Part shown: positions 10,275-21,059 of the stretch, piece after piece
How the letters are laid out: each line of letters opens with the position of its first letter
How positions within the stretch are numbered: position 1 is the stretch's first letter
Source: Heterocephalus glaber
Taxonomy: Eukaryota; Chordata; Mammalia; Rodentia; Bathyergidae
Direction of reading: 5' to 3'
Assembly: GCF_000247695.1 (NCBI RefSeq)
Contig: NW_004624730.1
Location: 30,413,752-30,477,751 of the forward strand
Length of the DNA stretch: 64,000 nucleotides
The notes under the pieces: model-generated
Told to the model about the DNA's origin: nothing
Seen by the model: only the letters and a program-made list of their open reading frames with translations
The model's database searches: none
Program-made: the position numbers and the translations under genes

Positions 10275-13200
10275 GATGGGATGAAGTCTTCTAGAATGGC
10301 GTGTGGATCTGTGGGGCGGACATGAGTGTAATGTACCCAGGAGGCAATCCCGTCAACCTTGAGAGCGGTGGGCGTGGTTAGGACAGTAACATAGGGTCCT
10401 TTCCAACAAGGTTCAAGGTCCTTCTGTTGATGTCTCCGGACAAAGACCCAGTCTCCTGGTTGGTAGCAATGGGTCTCAGGAGGTGGTCCAGACTCATACA
10501 GAGCTTTTAATTTAGGACAGACATCCTCATGAACAAATTGGAGGCTTTTTAAAGAAAGTAACAATTCTTGGTCATCAAATTCAACAAGCACATTTAATTG
10601 GAGGTTGGGGACAATGGGAGGGGGAATTCCAAACATATTCTCAAAGGGAGTTAGTCCCATCTTATAGGGTGAATTACATATCCTATAGAGGGTGAAGGGA
10701 AGGAGAGCCACCCAGTTACCACCTGTCTCTAAGGCTAATTTAGTTAAGGTCTCTTTTAGTGTCCTGTTCATTCTCTCTACCTGTCCTGAACTTTGGGGCC
10801 TATATGCACAATGTAGTTTCCAATTTGCCCCCAGGACCTGCACTAAACTCTGACTCACCTTGGAGATGAAAGCAGGCCCATTGTCTGACCCTAGCATCAC
10901 TGGGAAACCATACCTTGGCAAGATGTCTTCTAGCAGTTTCTTGGCCACAATCTGTGCCATTTCATGTTTGGTAGGGAAAGCTTCTGTCCATCCTGAAAAA
11001 GTATCTACAAAAACTAGTAGGTACATATAACCATACCTTCCAGGTTTTACCTCAGTGAATTCCAATTCCCAGTATGCTCCAGGTCAGTTCCCTCTCAGCC
11101 TTTTGCCCAGGTTGGTTTTATAGTGGGTAGCATTTGTCAATTGACAGGCTTTGCAGGTGGCAATGATATGCTCAATTTTGGAGTTAGCATCTCGAATCTT
11201 TATTTCAGCATGTCTCAGGAGGTCTTGCATCTTTTGAGTGCCCATGTGGGTGGCCCGGTGCATTTTGGAGAGAACTTGTTCTCCCAGTGCTTCAGGCAGG
11301 ATGACTTTACAATCAGAGGATTTCCACCACCTGTTGAGGCACTGGGGCATAGGTAATTGTTTTACCCACTTTAAATCTTCTTCAGTATACTGGGGTTTTT
11401 CTGGCAAGGCAGCACTTCCTGGATTGGGCAGCTGATTGGTTAAGGTTAAATTAGCCTCTAGGGCTACTTTTCGGGCTGTCTGATCAGCTAGGTTATTTTC
11501 TCTAGCAACCGGAGTGTCACTTTTTTGGTGTCCTAGGCAATGAATAATGGCCAATTTCTTTGGTAGCCAGAGGGCCGTCAAAAGGACAAGGATCTCCTCT
11601 TTGTTTTTGATAGTCCTCCCCTTGGCTGTCAATAGTTCCCTCTCCCTGTAGATGGCCCCATGGATGTGTGCCGTGGTGAAGGCGTACCAGCTGTCTGTAT
11701 ATGTGTTTAACTTTTGGCCCTGCCCTAGAGTCAATGCTTTGTTCAGAGCTATGAGCTCCGCCCATTGTGCCAAGGTCCTGGTGGGCAATGTTTCTGCCCA
11801 AATGACCTCAGTTTCCATCACCACAGCTGCCCCAGCATACCTGCAGCTATCCTGAACAAAGCTGCTCCCATCAGTATACCAGGTATTTCAAGCATCTGGC
11901 CATGGCTGGTCTCTCAGATCAGCTCGAGTCCCATGTACCTGAGCCAGGATATCAGCACAGTCATGGAGTGGACTTTCTAAGTCTGGGTCTGGCAACAGTG
12001 TAGCTGGATTTAAGGCAGCCAGGGTCTGAAAAACAACTCGGGTTGGGTTTAGAAGCAAGCCCTGGTAGTGGGTCAGGCGGGTTTTACTGAGCCATTGATC
12101 CAGAGGCTGTTTTAGGACTCCCTCAATAGCGTGGGGGGTGGTCAGGTACAGTTCTTGGCCCACTGTCAACTTGTCAGCATCTTTGACCATCAGGGCCACT
12201 GCCGCGATCATCCTTAAACATGGGGGCCATCCGGACCCAACTGGATCGAGTTTTTTTGATAGGTATGCCACTGGATGGCGCCATGGCCCTAGGTATTGGA
12301 CTGGGACGCCCTTTGCAACTCCCTTATTCTCATCAATGTAGAGGTGGAAGGGCTTAGTAACGTTGGGCAAGCCCAAGGCTGGTGCTGAAAACAAGGCAGC
12401 CTTAATTTGGTCGAAGGACTTTTGTAGTTTTTCTGTCCATCGAAAGGCGTGATTGTCTTTAGTTGCCTCATAAAGGGGCCTCGCAAGCTCCATGAACCCC
12501 AGTATCCATAAGCAGCAGAAGCCAGCCGATCCCAAGAACTCTCTAACTTTCCGAGGGGAATCTGGTGTAGGTATCTTAAGAACTGTCTCTTTTCTAGCAT
12601 CCAATAACCATCTTTGTCCCTTTTTAAGTATGTACCCCAGGTAGCTTACCTCAGGTCTGCAGATTTGGGCCTTTTTGGCAGACGCCTGGTACCCCAGTTC
12701 CCCTATAGCCATTAAGAGTTTCTTGGTTCCGTCTAGGCAGTCCTCTTGCATCTCAGCCACTATAAGGAGATCATCTATGTATTGTAACTGAGTCAATTGG
12801 GGATTTTGGAGGTGGAACTCACCCAGGTCTTCATTCAGGGCCTTGTTGAAGATGGTGGGAGAATTTTTGAACCCCTGAGGTAACCGGGTCCAGGTCAACT
12901 GTCTGTTGAGGCCTTGTTCCAGGTCACTCCATTCAAATGCAAAGATATGCTGGCTTCTACGTACCAGCGGAAGGCTAAAGAAAGCATCTTTGAGGTCTAA
13001 GACCGTGTACCATTGATGGCTCGGGGGAAGTGAGCTCAGAAGGGTGTATGGATTAGGCACCATAGGGTGGATATCTATGACCCTTTTGTTCACCTCACAG
13101 AGGTCTTGTACTGGTCAATAGTCATTTGAGTGAGGTTTCCGCACCGGCAACAAGGGGGTGTTCCAGGCCGATTGGCAGGGCCTCGGAATACCCTGAGCCA

Positions 13201-13801
13201 GAGACTTTCTGATGTGCAGAGTTATCCCTTCGTGGGCCTCTAGGGACATGGGATATTGGTGAACTTGTGCAGGGTCCGCTCCTGGCTTTATCTGTATGAA
13301 CACAGGTGTCCTGTGTGTGGCCAGCCCCATGCCCCCAGTCTCAGCCCATGCTCGCGGGAACATGGCAAGCCATTGTTTCATGTCAGGATCAGGAGGGGAC
13401 TGTTTCTGGTGTAGCAGATACTCGTCCTCTAGGCCCATGGTCAACACTTGGATGGGCTTTCCCTCTTGGTTAAGGACCTCTATGCCCCCAGGCTCAAAAT
13501 GGATTTGGGCCCCTAATTTAGTGAGCAAGTTTCTTCCAAGTAGAGGATAGGGGCAATCAGGTATAATCATAAATGAGTGGGTTACCCGGCCCACTCCCAA
13601 GTCCATCATTCTTCGGGTAGTCCATGAATAATTTTTCATGCCTGTGGCTCCTTGAACCCAGGAAGTTTTGTCAGAAACATGGCCATGAGGTTCAAGTAGG
13701 ACTGAATGTTGAGCTCCTGTATCTACTAGGAACTCGACAGGTCTCCCCTCCACTTTTAGGGTTACCCTGGGCTTGGGGAGGGGTGCAGAACCCCATCCCC
13801 C
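10211..13801 (-). pseudogene. pol: Proviral pro-pol (protease, RT, RNase H, integrase), three in-frame TGA stops
   Basis: A single frame runs from the gag UAG to TAA at 10211-10213, interrupted by TGA at 13115-13117, 11888-11890 and 11084-11086. Protease: Asp-Thr-Gly-Ala active site at 13712-13723. Reverse transcriptase: catalytic box Tyr-Ile-Asp-Asp at 12770-12781, where gammaretroviruses usually have Tyr-Val-Asp-Asp. RNase H: begins after the 11888 stop with a Thr-Asp-Gly-Ser-Ser motif. Integrase: His-x3-His and Cys-x2-Cys zinc-binding residues, then the D,D-35-E triad (codons starting at 11005, 10885 and 10777) and a GPY-type C-terminal domain. Apart from the three stops the frame is well preserved, with no frameshift seen. 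The stops at 13115 and 11084 sit where a CGA arginine codon would become TGA by one CpG transition. Confidence 0.95.
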
Positions 13802-13804
13802 CTA
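13802..13804 (-). promoter_or_regulatory. gag UAG stop, probable readthrough site
   Basis: The stop is TAG followed directly by GGGGGA, and the protease continues in the same frame. Gammaretroviruses make Gag-Pol by suppressing a UAG here, helped by a downstream pseudoknot. The frame relation is seen directly; the pseudoknot was not folded. Confidence 0.75.
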
Positions 13805-15374
13805 GTTACTCAGCTCATCTATAGCCAGGATGGAGGTCTTGGGGTGACTTTCCTGTTGTCTTTTGGGGCACTCTTTGGCCCAGTGGCCTTCCTCTTTGCA
13901 GTAAGCACATTGATTTTTTCCCAACCGGGGGCGCTCCCTGTGTTCCCCCTTACCTTCTCTTTCTACCTCAATTTTTCTCAGACGATGTTCACGTTCCTTT
14001 GACTCTCCCACAGTGGCGGCCAGAAGGATCCAAGCCAGGTTTCCAGTCTGGTGGTGGTTAGCTTTCACCTGTTTTTCCTCTGTGGTTTTCCTGTTGTTAT
14101 ACACTCTCTCTGCCACTGTCACTAAGTCCTGAATACTCTTTTCTCCTAATCTGTCTACTTTCTGTAACTTTTTTTTAATATCTGGTGCCGCCTGGTTAAC
14201 AAAATGTATTATTGCAGATGCCTTTGTCTCATTTGCTTCTGGGTCCATAGGAGTATACCTATGGAAGGCTTCCTGAATTCTTTCTAGGAAGGCTGCAGGG
14301 CTTTCATTTGGCCCCTGCTGTACATCTCCTACCTTGGCCAAATTGGTGGGCTTGCGAGCTGCCACTTTGAGACCTCCCAACAGAGCCTGGTGATAGACCT
14401 GGAGCCTCTCTTTACGTTCTGCTGTGTTGAAGTCCCAGTTGGGCTGAGACAAAGGAAAAGAAATGTTGATAGTGTCAACATTCGTGGTGGGTTGACCATT
14501 GTTACCAGGAACCAATTTCCTGGCCTCGTTTTGGATTCTCTCTCACTCCTCTGTGGTAAACAGGATCTGGAGGAGCTGCTGACAATCATCCCAAGTGGGC
14601 TGATGAGTGAACAAGACAGTTTCTAATAGGTTAATCAAATCCCTAGGGTTATCAGAGAATTTGGTGTGCTGAGTACACCAGTTACAAAGGTCACTGGTGG
14701 CGAAGGGCCAGTAATGATGAGGCTGGTTACCATGCTCATCAGGGGGCCCTATCGCCCTCGGTGGACAAACAGTAGACTCTGCTGGGCCCGCCTGCTAGGC
14801 GGCACGCAGGTGGTAAGTGTTCTGGGCTGGGCCACCACAGTTGCCAGCCCTCTTTCCCCAGCTCCGGTTGGGGCTGGGTCCTCTCTTTCTGCCTGCTGTC
14901 TTGGGGGAGAGGAGAGAGAGTAAGGGGGGGGATGAGATCTTCCTCGGTCCCTCCTTGGAGGACCAGGTAAAGCGGCGTGGTCAGCTTGGTTTTGGTTTGC
15001 CTTTTTTCATGGCGCTCTCTGGGAGTCTTCTCACAGGCTGTCAGGATTACCTCCAGCTGCTGTTTCTGTGGAGGCAAAAAGGGCTTGACCCATGGGGGTG
15101 AGTCGCAGATTAGACTCTCCCAAGTGACAATGTAGGAAACTTGATCAGGGTGTCCCATATGAGAACAGAAGATGACCTCCTGGACTCTCTTCATGGTCCC
15201 TAGATCAAAGGTCCCCTCGGGTGGCCATCCTATCCCAAAGATGGGCCACTCCGAGCTACAGAGGGTGATGAATTTAGTCCTTTTAATTTCTAAACTTAGG
15301 TTATGAGCGCGCTCCCTAACCTTTTTGAAATGGTTCTTCATGAGGGATAGAGGGGTAGTCACAGTCTGTCCCAT
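13802..15374 (-). pseudogene. gag: Proviral gag (MA-p12-CA-NC), broken
   Basis: Gag forms the virus core. The ATG at 15372-15374 is followed by Gly-2, the expected N-myristoylation site of matrix. The matrix/p12 frame ends at TGA 14739-14741 after shifting out of frame. CA and NC continue in a different frame, with an in-frame TGA at 14543-14545, a major-homology-like region (around 14,260-14,320) and one zinc knuckle C-x2-C-x4-H-x4-C at 13868-13909. The gene ends at TAG 13802-13804. At the run of eight C (sense) at 14924-14931 one base appears lost where a Pro-rich late domain would be. At least two frameshifts are needed to pass from MA to CA. No full Gag can be made. Confidence 0.95.
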
Positions 15375-15683
15375 TGTCTCAGTCCAAGTCAACACAATAA
15401 ACAGACAAACAAACACAACAGAAAAGCAAAAAACAAGACAAACCCATCCTCCACCTGACTGGAGGCAAAACAGAAAGTGGGACGACAGCCTCACTCCGTG
15501 CTGTGGGAGCGACCCGCACTGTTCCTCTAGGAGTCTCACAGACTCGTACTCACAGGGAACTCTGTCCTCTTCTGAAGGATCTGGAACGTCTTCCAGGATC
15601 CCGGATCGGTGGCCCTCACAGTGCGTCCGCCTAGACCGTCTGCTGACCTTTCCAGAAAATGGGCCCCAGACCTTACAGAGACC
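15375..15683 (-). other. Open leader in frame with gag (glyco-Gag-like extension)
   Basis: Upstream of the gag ATG the same frame stays open for 103 codons, back to TAA at 15684-15686. It has no ATG, but a CTG at 15594-15596 (74 codons upstream) has A at -3 and G at +4, a favourable context. The segment at 15384-15446 encodes about 21 mostly hydrophobic residues just before matrix. Some gammaretroviruses start a membrane-anchored glycosylated Gag from an upstream CUG in frame with gag. The arrangement fits that, but the T/G-rich leader composition alone can also produce a hydrophobic frame. Function is inferred only. Confidence 0.45.
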
Positions 15684-15751
15684 TTACAGACACAAAAACA
15701 CTCACCAGCCAGTGTCGACCCTCCGGTATGGGAATCCTGAAGGTCTTGAGG

Positions 15752-15769
15752 ATCCTGGACGAGCCCTCA
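15752..15769 (-). other. Primer binding site, tRNA-Pro-like
   Basis: The 18 bases lie two bases inside the 5' LTR end. In proviral sense they read TGAGGGCTCGTCCAGGAT, which matches the usual tRNA-Pro primer site at 16 of 18 positions. Both differences are G-to-A changes. Confidence 0.85.
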
Positions 15770-15771
15770 AA

Positions 15772-16319
15772 TGTTGTGCCCAGATAGCATAGTCCCAAAG
15801 ACCACCAGGAAGCCAATCCTGATGTAAGCACATGAGGGTCATTTATTCAATCTCGAACAGGGACTCTCAACTGTCACTGATGCAGCGGGTCGAGATTGAG
15901 AGCCCCGAATTTCAATTTAGCAGGGTTTTTATAGAGGTTACAGCAAGGTTTGGAGATTTTTCCACTTAGCAGTTACATGATTGGTTGACAATTAGCAAGC
16001 ATGAAGTGTACATTTCTGATTGGCTAGGTGCATTGGGGGTTGGGGGGGCTACATGTAGGTTTTACAAGGGAAAAGAGGGACAAAGTTTAGTGGCCGACTG
16101 TCACGTACTGATGGTCAGCAGATCTACAGATTGTTCTATGGATAGTGGGCCCGGAACATTCATTTCCTGGGCAAACAGATGGCTGAGTAATTAACTCAGG
16201 CACTTTGCTTCTTTACAGATTGTATCTTTTGTCCCAAAGCAAGCACATTTTAACCATTAATTTGTGAGAGACTAGGGGAATAGTGGATTTTAGCAAAATG
16301 GAGTCGCTTTGGTCTCACA
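15772..16319 (-). repeat. Provirus 5' LTR (548 bp)
   Basis: Partner of the LTR at 7,635-8,188. TATA box at 15926-15933 and AATAAA at 15842-15847 (sense on minus strand). Transcription would run leftwards through the provirus and away from P2RY1. The few differences from the other LTR are mostly single-base transitions. Confidence 0.95.
15926..15933 (-). promoter_or_regulatory. 5' LTR TATA box
   Basis: TATAAAAA in proviral sense, with two CCAAT boxes upstream, the typical core promoter of a gammaretroviral U3. It looks intact, so the LTR could still start transcription. Confidence 0.75.
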
Positions 16320-17559
16320 ATCAGTATATGGACTTCTGCTTGCCTTAAAATTATCTTATTTCAATGTTTTCTATTTGATTTTCTAGTCAAACTTAAAAAA
16401 GATAATTTTGTTATAACTCCATTTTATTTAAAAATCAATTATGGAGTTTTCTATTTAATATTCTTTTCTAAGTATTGAGAGTGTTAAGATAATAAAGTTA
16501 AAAAAAAAGATAATAAAGTTTATACAACTACTATAATTATATTGCTATTTAGGATTAAATATCACAGCCTTGTTGTCCATCACCTTAAAAGTTAGCATGT
16601 TAACCTTTCCTTTGTGTTTAATTTTTAATAAATATTTTACTTCATAAGTTATATTTTCATGTCAGAGAAATAAACTGTCACATGTTAGAATTAGATGGGC
16701 TTGACTGCCTAATTAAATGCAGTTTCATCTGGAAAAGTGTTCTGCTCTCACATTTCAATCTAATATTAAATCCAGAGTGACCCCTACATGACCTAAACTT
16801 TAGAACAAGGACAAACAGACAAAAATAACCAGCCTCTATACAGCTGTTTAGTTAATTCTTAACCTAGAAAAAGTAATGGCAGCTTAGTATAGTAGGAAGA
16901 CAAATGTAGAGAGGAGAAGGCACCAATTAAACATGAGAGGCCTACATGAACATAACAATAGAAGTCATAGTGTATCTCTGTGGCTGTCTCTCAATGGTCC
17001 CCACTTTTTCCAGAGCAGTCACAATGCATTGGGATGGAGCATAAAGTGGTGATTGCTACTTCAGAACATTCTTCCCTAGTGACATCATGCAGAGAGCTAG
17101 AGGCAGCTGAGAGCTGAGAGGAAAGGACACTCAGACTCAGAAAACATGAGCTGCAGTTGCAACTGGGCTCCTCACTCACTATGTGGTGCCAGAAATGCCA
17201 CACCACTTCTCTGGGATTAAGTTTCTGACCTTGGGAAGTGAAGGAGTTGATCTGCATGAGCTGTAAATTGTCTCGTAGTTCTGAATTTCTAAAATTCTGC
17301 AATCACCAGTTCACAAACAATTCACTTTGTGAATACTTTGTCTATCTATATATTGCAAAAATTGCAGCAAAGCTGAGCTGGAAGTCTGAGGACATTAACT
17401 GGGTCTCCCTCAGGCTAGCTAAAAGAAGAAAGTAGGAGGCAAGAAAAATTCAGTATCTCTATGATGTATTTACAGAAAAATGATTAAAGGAAAGCTGGTA
17501 TTATAGACAGATGAGTAAGGTAGAAATATTATAGGCAGTCAGATAGGGCTAGGTCCTCA
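16320..17559. other. Intergenic, no gene seen
   Basis: AT-rich flank of the provirus. No recognisable coding frame or repeat; a 103-codon minus-strand frame (16,991-17,302) has no domain or known match. Confidence 0.55.
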
Positions 17560-18075
17560 AGAGGGTTATGACAGAGGTGAAACACACCACAGCTGCAACT
17601 GGAGACATATTGGTTGGAAACCAGGCCCCAAGATGACCAGACCTACATATTTCCTCAAAGAATAAACACTGGGCCTAATGAATTCTAAATAGACATCAAC
17701 CACCCCGGTGGGTGACCAGAGACCTCTGGACCTACCTCTTCCTAAGAGAATCTTCATTCTTTCCATCCACACTTGTTATGTGACTTGTTTCCCAATTGGA
17801 CCACTATTTAAGTGACTATACTTGTAACCTTATTGGATGATTGTGGCTGCATCCCATGTTGTACCCACATGAGTTTCACTCTGTGAAACTCCTCTGTAAA
17901 GTGAAGTCCCCAGCCACCCATTTGAGACCCCTCCTGCTCCTCAGGAGTTTTCCTATCAATAAATATCTTCCTAAAAAAAGTTTTTTAAATCTTCCCACTC
18001 TTAACCTCCATTGTTCCTAGTATTCATTCTTTGATTTTTAGAGAACAAGAGCTCGGTGTATCATACAGCTAACAG
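17560..18075 (+). mobile_element. Possible solo LTR of an old endogenous retrovirus
   Basis: A block of higher GC content within AT-rich DNA has an inverse CCAAT-like element (near 17,835) and an AATAAA near 17,958. Its order of promoter-like and poly(A)-like elements resembles an LTR. No second copy, TG/CA ends or target duplication could be fixed. It could equally be unrelated unique DNA. Confidence 0.3.
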
Positions 18076-18556
18076 GTTGGGATATATAATATTTCATATT
18101 TCATTTCTGGTATTATTTCCTGTATCACTGAGACATGAGAAATATTGTTTGGAGTGGCAAAAATAAAAGCTTCTCTTTAGATAAGACATGCAATTATAAG
18201 ATAGAACTAGTAAGAACATGATTTCTGACAGGACCAAGCACACAAGGCATTTACCACACTCACTGTTGACCAAAGGCTACTTCCTGTCTGTGAAACTACT
18301 AATAGCGCAGAGGATCTCTCACAGAGAAAAAAACTTCTACTGTATGTCTTCTCTGCTGAACACTGGGCTAACCACTTTGGTTCCCAAAGTCCAGCTCAAC
18401 TTTGAGGATAGTTACATTGAAAAGTTTTTCAAAGACTCCAATGACTTATATTTCTTTGCATTTGCATCTTAACATACTGCTTCTAAATAGGAAGGTTGTG
18501 GTTTCTGATGTTTGATGTTGATTTGATAAGTGTTTAAGATGCTATTCAGTCAGAAT

Positions 18557-18581
18557 TTTTTGTTTTGTTTTGTTTTGTTTT
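18557..18581. repeat. (TTTTG)n simple repeat
   Basis: Several tandem GTTTT/TTTTG units in a row, followed by 'tggtactg', which might mark the end of a decayed antisense SINE. Confidence 0.7.
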
Positions 18582-19049
18582 GTGGTACTGTCTTTGAATT
18601 TCAATGAATGATTTTCCAAACTGCCAAAGAAATCTACTGAGTTATAGAAAATTTTGCCTTTTCATGTCATCAAGAGTCTACTCACCTGGTATTTTCCTGG
18701 AAATAGTGGTCAATATGAAACACAAGGTACACACATCATTGAGATGCAGAGAACAAAACCAACCTAATTTATGAATTTTATGCCTTACTGATTTGGTCCA
18801 AAAAATTATGTTTAATAAATGATTCTGAATTATTTTCTATAATGGTAGCTCTCAAACATTTTCAGACAAGGGGCCACTTCAGCAAGGGCAAATGACATTT
18901 TCAAACTAGCAAGAGAAAAATACACTTGCACTTCCTATTTGGAATATAGCAATTATTCCTCATACTCCGCAAGATACATGACATCTTTTAAAACCCTAAC
19001 CTCAATTCCAGATTCTCACTCTTATTATAGATCCAACTCACCTGTGCCC

Positions 19050-19345
19050 AGTGATTTGTCCTGAAACCACACTTGCTGATGATTCTCTTTTAGTTTTTCC
19101 CATGTCACTTATCCAAATGCCTCATTTCCTTTTTGGCTTTTCCTCATTACCCTATTTGCAAGGGATCTTTCTGAGTGAGTTCTTGGAATGCTCTTTGGAA
19201 ATGTGTATTACACTTCTTATTGCTTATCTTCTTATTTATTTGTCTGCACATCTAACCTCCCCTATCATAAACCAATGGGGAATTGGAACAATATCCTCTA
19301 TGTTCTTTTCTTTGGAAAATTCAAGAATATTCATAGCAATCCATA
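19050..19345 (+). mobile_element. Possible L2 3' fragment
   Basis: Word order such as 'cttattgcttatcttctta' followed by 'ttgtctgcacatctaacc' resembles the 3' region of the ancient L2 family. It is heavily diverged and no end is defined. Confidence 0.35.
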
Positions 19346-20049
19346 TATAAATATTAAATTAGTGAATCCTTGAAATGGACACATTTCTTTAACAATCACC
19401 TTCCTCTTGATAAATATTGAGTCTTCTAAAAGAGTTTGTTAAATGTGCCCCGAGGATAGAGACATTTTCAAATGCTCCTTATCTACATCTTAGATTCTTA
19501 TACTGTATAATAACATCTGTAATGTACTGGTTCCCACATCTGATTGTCATTTATGAAATGTGTGTAGACAAAAGTCAGGTAACTCTTCTTAGACAATGAG
19601 TTTATAAGAAATAATTTTGAATTTAGCCAGAGTTATTCAATCATTAAATGTGTTTAGAAATATTCCCCCTTTGAAGGGGTACCTTGTATTTCCAATGTGG
19701 CAGGATAATAAGTGGATCTTGAAAATGGGTTGAATAGTCATATGTAAGTAGTAGTGTTGTTTTAGCATGCTCATTTCCTATAGCCTATGTTTGTTTCCCT
19801 TTTATTAAATTAAGAAAGGAAACAACATTTTCTGCTTCAATACTATTAACTCTGGAGAGATCTCATCTTTTTTTGTATTACAATTATAAGAATAGATCAC
19901 AGAAAATGGTAATAAGTGTATTACTAACTTTCTGTCACATTTTATTTGGCTTTGCTGCCACTACTTTTCATGATACAAGGAACTAAAAAAAATAATGAGA
20001 GTTTCTGAGAGCAATATTATTCTTCGTAGGATTAATTATATGTTTTTTT

Positions 20050-20172
20050 ATCCTTTTATTTGCCATAAGATCTTGCTATGTAGCACAGGATGGCCTTGAA
20101 CTTGAGGTAATTCTCCTGCCTCAGCCTCCCAAGTGCTGGAATTGCAAGCATGTGTTACAATGCCCAGCTTCC
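20050..20172 (-). mobile_element. B1-like SINE, antisense
   Basis: The plus strand shows the antisense B1 signature: 'gatggccttgaacttgagg', then 'cctgcctcagcctcccaag', then 'tgctggaattgcaagca'. B1 is a 7SL-derived Pol III element specific to rodents, which supports a rodent source. Confidence 0.75.
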
Positions 20173-21049
20173 ATTACATATGCTTTTAACAAAATTTTTA
20201 GGTGGTATAATAGAATGGACATAAAACTAAAGTGAAGAATTTTGAAATTTACTACCAATTTTTTTTAACTCAGTCAATCTTTCCTCTGATATTTCAGAAC
20301 TTGGACAAAAATATTTGCCATGTATTGCTTAGTTTAAGTCAATCTATAGCCTAGAAATGATTTCTTATAATTTTATTAAGTGCTTAAGGAAAATTTTATA
20401 TATTAAATGGTTGTATGGATTGTCAGAAATATATAACTACTTATATTAGTTGCATCCTTGAATATTTTTAAATACTAAGAAAATAAGCGTTTCTAAAAGA
20501 AATTTGCCAAACATTTCCTAATCTTCTTACTAGTTAAATTCAATTGATCTCTCTTCATTTATCATAACATTTAAATTAATCTAAAATATAATTAGAAATG
20601 TATTGTTTTATAAACAAATATAAAAACCATCATTGTTAGTTTATCAAGAAAGTTTGAACTAACAATGGATATCATTACCTAAAATGGGAAATGAGAACTG
20701 AATTTTCCTTTTTGGAAAGAAAATACAATGAATTTTGTAGTTAGAAAAACTGAACGCTGTATATTTTAATAAGAAATGGAAAAGATAATTATTTGAACTT
20801 CATGTTAAGAAACTTTGTAAAATGTACTTACTTGACATGGCTATGGAAAGATTTTATTTTAGAAAGAGTACTATGGAATCATAGGGATTATCATCCTGTA
20901 TCTCCACAATTATGGTGAGGATGAATGTGTTGTCCATGTTCTGTTACTTGGCTTCTCCTGTTATCTTATGAAATTCTGTGGTTTAATTTATTAGAAAGAA
21001 AACCTCAATTCAATTCAATACTTTTTTTGAAATTGTTGGAAAGCTTTTT
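20173..21049. other. Intergenic, no gene seen
   Basis: Very AT-rich. No frame, RNA gene or repeat recognised. Confidence 0.6.
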
Positions 21050-21059
21050 AATGGATGAA

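Larger units (their letters stand above)
7635..16319 (-). mobile_element. Endogenous gammaretrovirus-type provirus (full length, defective)
   Basis: This is a complete proviral structure on the minus strand: 5' LTR (15,772-16,319), primer binding site, leader, gag, pro-pol, env, polypurine tract and 3' LTR (7,635-8,188). Class I/gammaretroviral affinity follows from several features: the single NC zinc knuckle, UAG between gag and pro in the same frame, the GPY-type integrase tail, env overlapping the end of pol, a CWLC motif in SU and a tRNA-Pro-like primer site. Flanking bases are ATCAC on the left (7630-7634) and ATCAG on the right (16320-16324), an imperfect 4-5 bp target duplication. All three genes carry stops or frameshifts, so no infectious product is expected. 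The closest relative cannot be named without a phylogeny. Confidence 0.97.
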
